DNA of 64,000 nucleotides from Muribaculaceae bacterium. GTDB lineage: Bacteria; Bacteroidota; Bacteroidia; Bacteroidales; Muribaculaceae. Location of the stretch: positions 1 to 64,000 of the forward strand of contig JAFUKL010000021.1 of the NCBI GenBank assembly GCA_017473615.1. The letters are read 5' to 3'. The translations under genes were made by a program, and so were the position numbers. Under the pieces are notes generated by a model. It was given only the letters and a program-made list of their open reading frames with translations. It was not told the DNA's origin and made no database searches. Shown here in pieces: positions 8,881-17,571 of this stretch (position 1 is the first letter of the stretch; each line of letters begins with the position of its first letter).

Positions 8881-9081
8881 ATTAATCATATTTTAAATTC
8901 CGCCCCCCCCAAGCTTAATTTATGTTAAAAATGTCTATTATGCTGAACTTTGGTGTGAAGTGCGTGTGTTGCATGTGTGAAGTGTGAGGGGGTAGAGCGG
9001 GTGAGGACTGCCGGTGTACCGGCGCCGTATCGGTGACGTTTTGCGGGTGGTGTCGGCGCAGTGATGTTTTGCGGAAATAAG
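8881..9081. other. Intergenic region without a recognisable gene
   Basis: This stretch holds the C8 tract (8903-8910, plus strand) and then a G-rich, T/G-biased segment unlike its neighbours. One short perfect hairpin, GCCGGT-GT-ACCGGC, is at 9010-9023. I see no ORF with coding character on either strand. Confidence 0.5.
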
Positions 9082-9116
9082 CGAGGGAGATGCGCCTGTG
9101 CGGAACATCTCCCTCG
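9082..9116 (-). terminator. Probable terminator after the propeller gene ending at 9240
   Basis: An 11-bp perfect stem, 9082-9092 with 9106-9116, with a 13-base loop. On the minus strand it is followed by CTTATTT, a weak U-rich tail. It lies 124 bases past the stop of the minus-strand gene. Confidence 0.55.
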
Positions 9117-9141
9117 GTGATTTAAAACCTTATGTTTAAGT

Positions 9142-9207
9142 CTTTAAAGTCGATTAAGTCTTTAAGGACTATAGAGCCTTTAAAGTCAATTAAGGTCTTT
9201 AAAGAGC
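9142..9207. repeat. Two tandem copies of a CTTTAAAG-based repeat
   Basis: Copy one is at 9142-9169 and copy two at 9178-9207; both begin CTTTAAAGTCRATTAAG and continue TCTTTAA. Further TTTAAG/CTTAAG fragments surround them (9121-9235). The repeat lies in the 3' untranslated region of the gene ending at 9240. Confidence 0.6.
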
Positions 9208-9239
9208 TTAAGGACTTTCTTTTTTGCTTAAGAAACGGT

Positions 9240-10700
9240 TTATAGCACTACTTTTGTGGTCTTGCTGCCTTGACGCTTGATGAAAATACCCTTTTCAGGA
9301 TTCTCAACCTTCACACCCTGCAAATTGTAATATTCCACAGGCGCATCAGCATCAACATTGATACCTTTGACAGAAACAGTAGAGTCGATGGTAATCATAG
9401 ATGCTTTCTTTGCAGGAGTAGTGGCAGTAGGAGCATCTTGCGGTAATTCAAATACGGCATAACCCAAACCGCCGATAAAAGCATGCAAGTTTCCGGCTAT
9501 ATCGAAATCGAGTTGATGAACTTGCGCTGCGGCTGAGTTTGGAATATTGTACAGCTTTTCAAAAGCAGGAACGTTGTTGTTCCATGATAGAGAATAAATG
9601 TTAATCCCGTTAGTTCCTTCTGAAAAAGCAAATAAAGTACCATCTTCGTTTATTGCCATACCTGTTCCAGCTCCTTTTAAATCGGTCATATCGGAGCCTG
9701 AGTTGAATAGAGTAGTTCCGTCTTTGCTGAGGTATTTAAATGCCGGGCAACCCTTTGTGTTTGCAGTCTCACCTACAGTTCTAATTTGTGAAATGAATAC
9801 ACCGTTTTCGGTAGCCAAAACCTCTACATTGGTGTTGTCCATATTCTGCAATCCGTAATTTTTATCTGGTACTTTGCCCCATGTTTTTGCAGTGCCGATG
9901 TCGTATCTGACAAGAACATTTCCGGCATTTCCGCTCGGGTAATCTTCTTGGAATGAGTACATGCAACGGTTCTCGCCTTCTCCTACGATGTCAACAGAAG
10001 TTCCGCCACCGCCGATTATCTCACCGTTGCTATTGGTAAAAGCACCGCCGTCACCTCTTGTTCCTTCGAAAAAGTTTCCTAATGATTTAGAGATCGGGTC
10101 AAAAGTCCAAATTCCGGAATATGCATCGCTCCAATCTTGCACATAAATTATGCCTTCGTTTTCGCAGATACGGAAAGATGAAGATCTGTTAGATGAATTA
10201 AATTTGCTGGTGTGATATGTTCCTTCTTTCTCTAATGTAGGGGAATAAATCCAGATTCCCTGAGAAAAACCTACAGATACTACAATTTTACCAAATGCAT
10301 CACTTTCTGTCTCTCGAACAAAAGCAACACCGCCTGCTGTTGGCCTTGCTGTTGTTCCTTTTGTTGATATTTCCGACAAATAAACTCTTTTTGCTTCTGC
10401 AATAGCATTTCCGTTAACTTGAACTGCCCAATTATAGGCTGTTTTTTCAAGTTCTCCTATTTCTAATGCGCCCAAATAGAAAGAGTTTTCTCCTTTTGTG
10501 ATAGAACCCAAAGAAAGGGTTGTTTTTGTTCCATCTGAAACCTTTGTCAGAATTAAATTGGCTGAAGGTGCGTCACCTGTAGATTTGAACTGCACATTGT
10601 AATTGGCAGCATCGTAGCTCAAATCATAAGCATAGGGAGCTTGGGCGTTTGCACACAGCATTGCACCCATACCTAAGATAAAGGTAAATAACTTTTTCAT
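9240..10700 (-). CDS. Secreted beta-propeller-like protein with C-terminal sorting-like tail (paralogue A)
   Basis: A 486-residue secreted protein of unknown function. The signal peptide is MKKLFTFILGMGAMLCANA, then Q. Residues ~25-110 look like an Ig-like domain of the FlgD type (ITKGENSFYLGALEIGELEKTAYNWAV is the recognisable region, broken here by strands). The middle has repeated short beta strands typical of a propeller (GIWIYSP, GIWTFDP, INIYSLSW). The last ~35 residues include PVEYYNLQGVKVENPEKG and end in TTKVVL, resembling short type IX secretion sorting tails of Bacteroidales. It is divergent to a paralogue starting at 11155 with nearly identical signal peptide and tail. A candidate -7 box is at 10825-10832. 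Confidence 0.7.
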   Translation of the reverse strand: MKKLFTFILGMGAMLCANAQAPYAYDLSYDAANYNVQFKSTGDAPSANLILTKVSDGTKTTLSLGSITKGENSFYLGALEIGELEKTAYNWAVQVNGNAIAEAKRVYLSEISTKGTTARPTAGGVAFVRETESDAFGKIVVSVGFSQGIWIYSPTLEKEGTYHTSKFNSSNRSSSFRICENEGIIYVQDWSDAYSGIWTFDPISKSLGNFFEGTRGDGGAFTNSNGEIIGGGGTSVDIVGEGENRCMYSFQEDYPSGNAGNVLVRYDIGTAKTWGKVPDKNYGLQNMDNTNVEVLATENGVFISQIRTVGETANTKGCPAFKYLSKDGTTLFNSGSDMTDLKGAGTGMAINEDGTLFAFSEGTNGINIYSLSWNNNVPAFEKLYNIPNSAAAQVHQLDFDIAGNLHAFIGGLGYAVFELPQDAPTATTPAKKASMITIDSTVSVKGINVDADAPVEYYNLQGVKVENPEKGIFIKRQGSKTTKVVL

Positions 10701-11154
10701 CTTCTTTAAGTTTTTTGATTAGTAATAATTGTTCTTTAATGTTTATTTTTTTGTAGTAATATTTTCTATTAAAAACGTTTCTCTAAACGCTCATTACTTG
10801 CTGATAATCAATGGTAACAATGAGCAAATTTAATAAGTTTTAATTAATCGTGCAATTTTTCGACAATATTTTTCATTTTTATCACAATAATACACGATTT
10901 AGAATCCCGAATGCTAAAGATTAGGGAAAATTAATCCCTTTCCTCTCCTTTTACGGCATCTTCACACTATAATTAACCCGCATCATTGCAGCTCTACAAA
11001 AGGAATATCTTCTATACACTGCTTTCCCGATTTCCCTCCGTGAGGTGTCCTGTATTGTGTCTATTCTGCGTTATCCCCTTGCGAAGTACCTACAGAGTGT
11101 GAATCACCCGTCATATTAAGGAAAATTTTTCCTTAATCAAAAAACTTAAAGAAG
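10701..11154. other. Intergenic region between divergent paralogues
   Basis: No gene is evident. Minus-strand candidate -7 box TAAATTTG lies at 10825-10832. The ends next to the two ATGs are copies of the same sequence (TAATCAAAAAACTTAAAGAAG, split here: TAATCAAAAA then ACTTAAAGAAG), at 10701-10721 on the minus strand and 11134-11154 on the plus strand. A 21-base palindrome sits at 11116-11136. Confidence 0.6.
11116..11136. promoter_or_regulatory. Perfect 21-base palindrome upstream of paralogue B
   Basis: Ten-base arms TTAAGGAAAA and TTTTCCTTAA around a central T, ending 18 bases before the ATG at 11155. It is not present at the matching place before paralogue A. It could be an operator or part of a leader hairpin. 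Confidence 0.5.
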
Positions 11155-12729
11155 ATGAAAAAGTTATTTACCTTTATCTTAGGTATGGGTGCAATGCTGT
11201 GCGCAAACGCCCAAAATCCGTTTGCATACGGATTGACATCAGGTACTCCTGTGTCCCCGAACAAGGGCTTGATTACTGTAGATGTGACTTATTCGCTTAA
11301 TGCCGATGCCGATGAAGTGAAGGCATTGATTATGAATGAGAATGGCGAAGTGGTTAAGACACTTGCACTTGAGGGAATTACAAAAGGCGAATATGAAACA
11401 ACGCTTGACCTGAGCGGAATAGGTATGGGCGAATTCACTTGGGCAATCGAAGTGAAAGGTGGTGCAACAAGCGGTAACCCTGTAAACTTCAAGACTTGGA
11501 GTTTTTATCATCCATGCGGTCTTGATGTGGACAACAGCACTGAAAGTCCGTCTTTCGGAACTATTTTTGTGGCAGAGGGTTATACAAATGGTATAACATC
11601 CGGATACGTAAGTGCGCAAGCCGATGGAACAGAGGGTAGTGGTTTATATATGTTTACTCCGGCTTTGGAGAGTATAGCAGACAAGAATAAAGATTTACGT
11701 TTCTATCCAAGTTTCTTAACACACTCACATAAATATTATACATCATCAAGTGCCGGTGCCGACTTCAGTAAAGTGGCAGTAGCTGATGACGGACGAATCT
11801 TTGTTTCTCGTCATAATAATCTTGGGGATTATATCCTTGTGGCTGAAAGTGTTGAAAGCCTTAAAAACGGAGGCGAATTTACATCTCTTCTTAGCGGTAA
11901 GACGATGACGGACGCAACTATTTATAATGATGCAAATGGAAACTTCCTTGCAGGACCGACACAAGCTATGGATGTTAAAGGTGGTGGAGAAGATACAAAA
12001 ATTTTAGTTATAGCTCGCAATGCCAATTCTATAGATTATTCTTATTCAATTAATCGTGCTAAAGAATATAATGTGGGAAATGGCGTAACCTTGGAAACGG
12101 CAAACTCATATCCTGCATTGGATGGTAAATACACTATTTCATACGACAAGGGTGTAAATGTGGCATACGATAATCGTGGAGGTGTATGGTATTGTCAATA
12201 TCGAGGAACACCATCAGATGCGCAGCCGGCATTAGTTTATTTTGATGCTGATGGAGAACTTCGATATTTTGAAGGTTTCGGCGGAAAAGCTCGAAATCGT
12301 GGAGCTGTAGCAGTATCTCCTGACGCTATGCGTCTTGTAGCCAGCAGTGCTTCCGGAACTTTAGCGGTTTACGATATTGTTTATGCAACTGATGGGGATG
12401 TAACATTAAGTGAGGTAAGCTCTGTCAGTCCCGGTGGTAATAGTATGTTTGCTGCGACTTGGGACTGCGCCGGTAACTTCTATTGTGGAAATGCATCGAA
12501 AGAGTATGTTAAGGGTTATGCCGTGCCGCGTGCCAATAATGTGTTTGCGACAAAAGCTCCGTCTAAATATTCGTTGGTGATAGACTCTACGGTTTCTATC
12601 GATGGAATAGATACCGATGCCGATGCGCCTGTGGAATATTACAATTTGCAGGGCGTGAAAGTTGAAAATCCTGAAAAGGGTATTTTCATCAAGCGTCAAG
12701 GCAGCAAGACTACAAAAGTAGTGCTATAA
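11155..12729 (+). CDS. Secreted beta-propeller-like protein with C-terminal sorting-like tail (paralogue B)
   Basis: A 524-residue secreted protein of unknown function. The first 20 residues (signal peptide) equal those of the divergent gene ending at 9240, and so do the last 37, beginning DADAPVEYYNLQGVKVENPE. The core differs. Residues ~40-115 are FlgD-Ig-like (VKTLALEGITKGEYETTLDL, then GEFTWAIEVKG). The central ~350 residues are rich in short beta strands and Gly/Asp turns (GGVWYCQYRG, GTLAVYDIVYA) and are probably propeller-like. The tail resembles a cell-surface sorting signal. A strong terminator follows at 12754-12800. Confidence 0.7.
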   Translation: MKKLFTFILGMGAMLCANAQNPFAYGLTSGTPVSPNKGLITVDVTYSLNADADEVKALIMNENGEVVKTLALEGITKGEYETTLDLSGIGMGEFTWAIEVKGGATSGNPVNFKTWSFYHPCGLDVDNSTESPSFGTIFVAEGYTNGITSGYVSAQADGTEGSGLYMFTPALESIADKNKDLRFYPSFLTHSHKYYTSSSAGADFSKVAVADDGRIFVSRHNNLGDYILVAESVESLKNGGEFTSLLSGKTMTDATIYNDANGNFLAGPTQAMDVKGGGEDTKILVIARNANSIDYSYSINRAKEYNVGNGVTLETANSYPALDGKYTISYDKGVNVAYDNRGGVWYCQYRGTPSDAQPALVYFDADGELRYFEGFGGKARNRGAVAVSPDAMRLVASSASGTLAVYDIVYATDGDVTLSEVSSVSPGGNSMFAATWDCAGNFYCGNASKEYVKGYAVPRANNVFATKAPSKYSLVIDSTVSIDGIDTDADAPVEYYNLQGVKVENPEKGIFIKRQGSKTTKVVL

Positions 12730-12753
12730 TGAAGTATAGATAAATTCGACGAG

Positions 12754-12800
12754 AAACAATCAGGGGATGCACCTTTAGCGGATGCATCCCCTGATTGTTT
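12754..12800. terminator. Bidirectional terminator between paralogue B and pnp
   Basis: An 18-bp perfect stem, 12754-12771 with 12783-12800, and an 11-base loop. The plus-strand arm ends TTGTTT and the minus-strand arm likewise ends TTGTTT. It serves the two convergent genes ending at 12729 and 12836. Confidence 0.85.
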
Positions 12801-12835
12801 ATGGTTCAGTCGCTGTGAGCAGCGGAACGATGTTA

Positions 12836-15190
12836 TCAGATGATTTCTTCGTGTCCGTCGGCAGCTTGCGGCTGTTGCTCTTCGCGATTGTTGTTGCGAT
12901 GTTCAAAGCGTTGTCCTGTGAACTCGCGGCGGTCGTCACGGCGACGATTGTCGCGACGGTCATCACGGCGAGGCATGCGGTTGTCGTCGCGACGCGGCAT
13001 GCGATTATTATGATTGTTGTCGCGGTTTCCACCGTCACGGCGTGGAGCGCGCGGCGCACGTTCTTCCCAGCCTTCGGGTTTTTCAAGCAAAGCCTTCATG
13101 GATAGGCGGAACTTGCCGGTCTTCTTGTCGATTTCGATAAGTTTCACTGTCACGGTGTCGCCTTCCTTGATTTCGCTTGCTTCCATGCTTTCAAGGCGTT
13201 CCCAAGTGATTTCGGAGATGTGAAGAAGTCCTTCCTTGCCCGGCATGAATTCAACGAATGCGCCGAAGTCAAGAATGCTCTTTACTGTACCTGTGTAGGT
13301 CTCGCCTTCTTCGGGAACAGCGATTATAGCGTTGATGCGTTCAAGTGCAGCCTCTATGCTGTCCTTGCTTGTAGCAGCGATTTCCACGATACCCTTGCCA
13401 TCCACTTCATCGATGGTGATGGTGGCTCCGGTTTCTTCCTGTATGCCTTGGATGGTTTCACCGCCCTTACCGATCACAGCTCCAATGAAGTCCTTGTCGA
13501 TAGTCATGCTCACGATGCGAGGAACGTGAGGCTTGTAGTCTTCGCGAGGAGCCGGGATGGTTTGATTGATGATATTGAGTATGTGCAGACGTCCTGCGCG
13601 TGCCTGCTCAAGAGCTTGAGCAAGTATTTCGTAAGAAAGACCGTCGCACTTGATATCCATTTGAGTGGCAGTGATACCGTTTTCAGTACCTGTCACCTTG
13701 AAGTCCATGTCGCCAAGGTGGTCTTCGTCGCCAAGGATGTCGGAAAGAACTGCATGCTTAACGTTGCCCTTGTCGGTGATAAGTCCCATTGCGATACCTG
13801 CAACCGGTTTCTTCATCTGCACTCCGGCATCGAGCAGTGCAAGGCATCCTGCACACACGGTAGCCATGGAAGATGAGCCGTTGGACTCAAGAATGTCGGA
13901 AACGATACGGCAAGTATAAGGGAAATCGGTAGGCAACATGCTCTTAAGTGCACGCCAAGCCAAGTGACCGTGACCTATTTCACGACGTCCCACACCGCGT
14001 TGCGGCTTAGCTTCTCCGGTAGAGAACGGAGGGAAGTTGTAGTGAAGAAGGAAACGCTCAGTGCTGTGGTTGAGTACGTCGTCCACCATCTTTTCGTCAA
14101 GTTTTGTTCCCAAAGTGACTGTGGCAAGCGATTGAGTTTCGCCGCGAGTGAACACTGCCGAACCGTGAGGTCCCGGGATATAGTCGGTTTCGCACCAGAT
14201 AGGGCGTATCTCGGTAGTCTTGCGACCGTCCAAGCGGATGCCTTCGTCGAGGATGCAACGGCGCACAGCCTCTTTTTCCACATCGTGGTAGTAGCGCTTT
14301 ATAAGCGGTATCTTTTCTTCCTTTTCTTCTTCGGGGAGAGCTTCGATGAAGTCGTTGCAAATGGCTTCAAATGACTCGATACGCCAATGCTTGTCGGGGT
14401 TGCCGGCCTGAGCAATCTTGTAAACCTTGTCGTAGCAAGCGTCCCACACCTGCTTGCGTAGGTCTTCGTCGTTGATTTCGTGGCAGTATTCGCGCTTAAC
14501 GCCTGCCCCTGCAGCTTCGGCAAATTCCATTACAGCCTTACATTGTACCTTGATGGCTTCGTGAGCAGTCTTCAATGCTTCCAATAGGTCGCTTTCGGAA
14601 ACTTCGTTCATTTCGCCTTCCACCATCATGATATTTTCGTAAGTAGCACCTACCATCAAATCCATGTCAGCCTGTTCTAATTCTTTGAAAGTGGGGTTAA
14701 TGACAAATTTACCGTCAATGCGAGCAACGCGAACCTCGGAGATAGGTCCGTTGAAAGGAATATCGGATACTGCGATAGCCGCCGATGCAGCAAGTCCTGC
14801 AAGAGCATCGGGCATATCCTCGCCGTCGCTTGAGAAAAGGGTGATGTTCACGAAAGTATCGGCGTGATAGTTTTCCGGGAACAATGGGCGCAACACGCGG
14901 TCAACAAGGCGTGCTGTCAAAATTTCGTAGTCGCTTGCACGACCTTCTCGCTTGGTGAATCCGCCCGGGAATCGACCGAAAGCAGAGAATTTTTCTTTGT
15001 ATTCAACTTGAAGAGGCATAAAATCGACCCCTTCTCCGGCTTCCTTAGCCGAAACTACTGTCGCAAGAAGCATAGTGTTGTTCATGCGCAGTTCAACCGC
15101 TCCATCGGCTTGCTTTGCAAGCTTTCCTGTTTCAAGGGTGATCACACGTCCGTCACCCAAATCGATGGTTTTCTTGATAGGTGTTACCAT
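12836..15190 (-). CDS. pnp: Polyribonucleotide nucleotidyltransferase (PNPase)
   Basis: A 784-residue cytoplasmic 3'-to-5' phosphorolytic exoribonuclease that degrades RNA and adds tails. Domain order: RNase PH 1 ([20 protein letters not shown], then [11 protein letters not shown]), helical linker, RNase PH 2 ([33 protein letters not shown]), KH ([19 protein letters not shown]), S1 ([20 protein letters not shown]). After S1 comes a tail of about 80 residues dominated by Arg, Asp and Asn with MPRRDD repeats; it has no RNase E-binding match I recognise. The ATG at 15188-15190 (MVTPIKK) is preferred; the frame stays open 39 bases upstream without reason. A -7 box is at 15219-15226, giving a short leader. 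Confidence 0.97.
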   Translation of the reverse strand: MVTPIKKTIDLGDGRVITLETGKLAKQADGAVELRMNNTMLLATVVSAKEAGEGVDFMPLQVEYKEKFSAFGRFPGGFTKREGRASDYEILTARLVDRVLRPLFPENYHADTFVNITLFSSDGEDMPDALAGLAASAAIAVSDIPFNGPISEVRVARIDGKFVINPTFKELEQADMDLMVGATYENIMMVEGEMNEVSESDLLEALKTAHEAIKVQCKAVMEFAEAAGAGVKREYCHEINDEDLRKQVWDACYDKVYKIAQAGNPDKHWRIESFEAICNDFIEALPEEEKEEKIPLIKRYYHDVEKEAVRRCILDEGIRLDGRKTTEIRPIWCETDYIPGPHGSAVFTRGETQSLATVTLGTKLDEKMVDDVLNHSTERFLLHYNFPPFSTGEAKPQRGVGRREIGHGHLAWRALKSMLPTDFPYTCRIVSDILESNGSSSMATVCAGCLALLDAGVQMKKPVAGIAMGLITDKGNVKHAVLSDILGDEDHLGDMDFKVTGTENGITATQMDIKCDGLSYEILAQALEQARAGRLHILNIINQTIPAPREDYKPHVPRIVSMTIDKDFIGAVIGKGGETIQGIQEETGATITIDEVDGKGIVEIAATSKDSIEAALERINAIIAVPEEGETYTGTVKSILDFGAFVEFMPGKEGLLHISEITWERLESMEASEIKEGDTVTVKLIEIDKKTGKFRLSMKALLEKPEGWEERAPRAPRRDGGNRDNNHNNRMPRRDDNRMPRRDDRRDNRRRDDRREFTGQRFEHRNNNREEQQPQAADGHEEII

Positions 15191-15218
15191 AAAATATTTT
15201 TTACATGTAAAATTCGTG

Positions 15219-15226
15219 CAAAGGTA
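15219..15226 (-). promoter_or_regulatory. Candidate pnp -7 box
   Basis: Minus-strand TACCTTTG matches TAnnTTTG. Transcription would start near 15212, about 22 bases before the ATG. No clear -33 TTTG is seen. Confidence 0.5.
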
Positions 15227-15339
15227 CAATATTTTTTTGACTTAACCTCCTTATTTATGGCAAATTGTATATTTTTAATGGAGAAAAGTGCAAGAAAGGG
15301 CGACGGGAAGAGCAAAAAAATCCGTTTAAATAGAGAAAA

Positions 15340-15372
15340 GAGCTGTGCCAAAAATCATACTTGACACAGCTC
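15340..15372 (-). terminator. Terminator after the M3 peptidase gene
   Basis: Stem 15340-15351 with 15361-15372 (one mismatch). Read on the minus strand the hairpin is followed by TTTTCTC. It lies 39 bases past the stop at 15411. Confidence 0.7.
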
Positions 15373-15410
15373 CTTTAGGGGTTGTAATGCGATTATGTCG
15401 CTCCCCGGAT

Positions 15411-17516
15411 TTACTTCAGACCGCGGTTGCGGAGAAGAGCATCGGGATTAGGTTCTTGACCTCGGAATTGAATGTAAAGTTTCATAGGATCGTCGCTGCC
15501 GCCCATTTCAAGTATGTTGGTGCGGAAAGCATCGGCAGTAGCCTTGTCGAAGATGCCTTTTTCGGTGAACAGCTCGAATCCGTCGGCATCAAGCACTTCA
15601 GCCCATAGATAGGTGTAGTATCCTGCTGCGTATCCGTCGCTGCCGAAGATGTGCTTGAAATAAGTACTGCGGTAGCGGAATGTCAGTTCTTCGGGTAAGC
15701 CGAGTTTTTTTGCCACAGCTGTTTCGAAATCGGCAACATTTACGTCTTTTCCATCGTTCAACTTGTGCCATTCGATGTCAAGAAGGGCTGCTCCGGCAAG
15801 TTCGGTGGTGGCAAATCCTTGGTTAAACTTAGCCGATGCGTTAAGTTTTTCTACAAGTTCGGCAGGAATGACTTCGCCGGTTTGGTAATGCTTGGCATAA
15901 ACGGCAAGTACTTCAGGTTCGAAAGCCCAGTGCTCCATGATTTGTGAAGGAAGTTCCACAAGGTCGCGGTCAACATTTGTTCCTGCCTGTCCGCGGTATG
16001 CCGCACGTGTCATCATGCCGTGCAAACCGTGTCCGAATTCGTGGAAAGTGGTTTCAACTTCGTCTAAAGTGAGAAGAGCCGGCATGTCACCTGACGGACG
16101 AGTGAAATTGCCCACGTTGTAGATGACCGGACGTTCGTTGATGGTGTCGTAGTTGCAAGCACCCTTAAACTCGCTCATCCATGCACCCTGACGCTTGGTT
16201 GCGCGAGGGAAGTAGTCGGTCATGAACACTGCAAGGTGTTCGCCGGCAGCGTCTTTCACTTCATAAACTGTGACTTCGGGGTTGTACTTTGGAGCGTCTT
16301 TCATTTCGGTGAAAGTAACGCCGTAAAGTTTATTGGCTACGTAGAAGATACCTTCAACCACGTTTTCAAGCTTGAAGTATGGGCGTACTTGGTCTTCGCT
16401 GATGTTGAACTTCTTTGCTTTCACCTTTTCGGCATAGTAATAGTAGTCCCAAGGGGCAATTTTGAAGTCGTTGCCTTCTTCATTAACGTAAGCCTGCATA
16501 TCGGCAACTTCTTCTTTAACCTTGGCAACAGCCGGTGTCCATATCTTGTAAAGCAGGTCTTCGGCATTCTTTGTGGTCTTAGCCATTACGTTGTCGATAG
16601 CGTAGTCGGCAAAGCAGTCGAAACCGAGCATATTGGCTTTCTTTGTACGCAACTTGATGATTTTGTTGATGTTGGCATCGTTGCTGTAGATGCTGTCGGT
16701 AGCGAGAGCTGTATATCCTTTCCACATTTTTTCGCGAAGTTCGCGGCTGTCGGCATAAGTGAGTACGGCAAGACGGCTCGGAGCATGAAGAGTGAATACC
16801 CATTTGCCCTCTTTTCCGCGTGCTTTAGCCTCTTCGGCAGCGGTTGCAATTGTACCTTCGGGAAGTCCTGCCAATTCGTCCTTGTTTTCAACCACAAGTT
16901 CCCAAGCGTTAGTGCCTTTCAGTACATTTTCGTTGTAAGCGATGAATGCGTTGGAAAGCTCTTGATTGATGGCTTTAAGAGAATCTTTCTGAGCCGGTTC
17001 AAGCAATGCACCTGAACGAACAAAATTCTTGTAGTACTTTTCAAGAAGTCGGCTTTGCGCTGTGTTGAGGTTCAAGCTGTCGCGACGGTCGTAGACACTC
17101 TTGATGCGGTTGAAAAGAGCCTCATTCATCCCCATATTGTCGCTGTGTGCAGTGTAGAGTGAAGAAATCTCAGGATTCAACGCTTGCATTTCCGGTGTGT
17201 TATCGCTTTCGCTTAGAGCGAAGAATACGTAAGCCACCTTGTTAAGCAATTGTCCGCTGTTGTCGAGCGCGAGGATTGTGTTCTCGAAGTCGGGGACAGC
17301 CGGATTGGCGATGATGGAGTCGATTTCGGCATTCTGTTGAGCTATACCTTCTTTAACAGCAGGAAGATAGTGCTCGTACTTGATTTGTTCGAAAGGCGGA
17401 ATCTCATAAGGAGTAGTGTATTCCGCCAAGAAAGGGTTCTGTTCCATTTTCTCGGAATTGCAAGCCGATAGGGTAACGGCTATTGCACTTGCTACGGTTA
17501 ATAATGTTTTGTTCAT
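15411..17516 (-). CDS. dcp: M3 family peptidyl-dipeptidase (Dcp-like) lipoprotein
   Basis: A 701-residue zinc metallopeptidase of the M3 (thimet/Dcp) family, which removes C-terminal dipeptides or cuts short peptides. The zinc motif is HEFGHGLHGMM at about residue 465, with the conserved upstream EVETTF. The C-terminus carries the family's RYRSTYFKHIFGSDGYAAGYY region. The N-terminus has a lipobox (ITLSAC-type: VTLSAC, Cys at 19), so it is exported and lipid-anchored; E. coli Dcp is cytoplasmic. It lies 55 bases downstream of the EEP-family gene and may share its transcript. Substrate is not visible from sequence. Confidence 0.92.
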   Translation of the reverse strand: MNKTLLTVASAIAVTLSACNSEKMEQNPFLAEYTTPYEIPPFEQIKYEHYLPAVKEGIAQQNAEIDSIIANPAVPDFENTILALDNSGQLLNKVAYVFFALSESDNTPEMQALNPEISSLYTAHSDNMGMNEALFNRIKSVYDRRDSLNLNTAQSRLLEKYYKNFVRSGALLEPAQKDSLKAINQELSNAFIAYNENVLKGTNAWELVVENKDELAGLPEGTIATAAEEAKARGKEGKWVFTLHAPSRLAVLTYADSRELREKMWKGYTALATDSIYSNDANINKIIKLRTKKANMLGFDCFADYAIDNVMAKTTKNAEDLLYKIWTPAVAKVKEEVADMQAYVNEEGNDFKIAPWDYYYYAEKVKAKKFNISEDQVRPYFKLENVVEGIFYVANKLYGVTFTEMKDAPKYNPEVTVYEVKDAAGEHLAVFMTDYFPRATKRQGAWMSEFKGACNYDTINERPVIYNVGNFTRPSGDMPALLTLDEVETTFHEFGHGLHGMMTRAAYRGQAGTNVDRDLVELPSQIMEHWAFEPEVLAVYAKHYQTGEVIPAELVEKLNASAKFNQGFATTELAGAALLDIEWHKLNDGKDVNVADFETAVAKKLGLPEELTFRYRSTYFKHIFGSDGYAAGYYTYLWAEVLDADGFELFTEKGIFDKATADAFRTNILEMGGSDDPMKLYIQFRGQEPNPDALLRNRGLK

Positions 17517-17571
17517 TTCTGTATTTGTTTAAATGGTTGATATATTCTCGATTTTAATATTGTTGCATCCG

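Noticed and set aside
12782..13105. Overlapping ORFs opposite the pnp 3' end
   Set aside because: They arise from the Arg/Asp-rich repeat of pnp read on the other strand and have no start signals.
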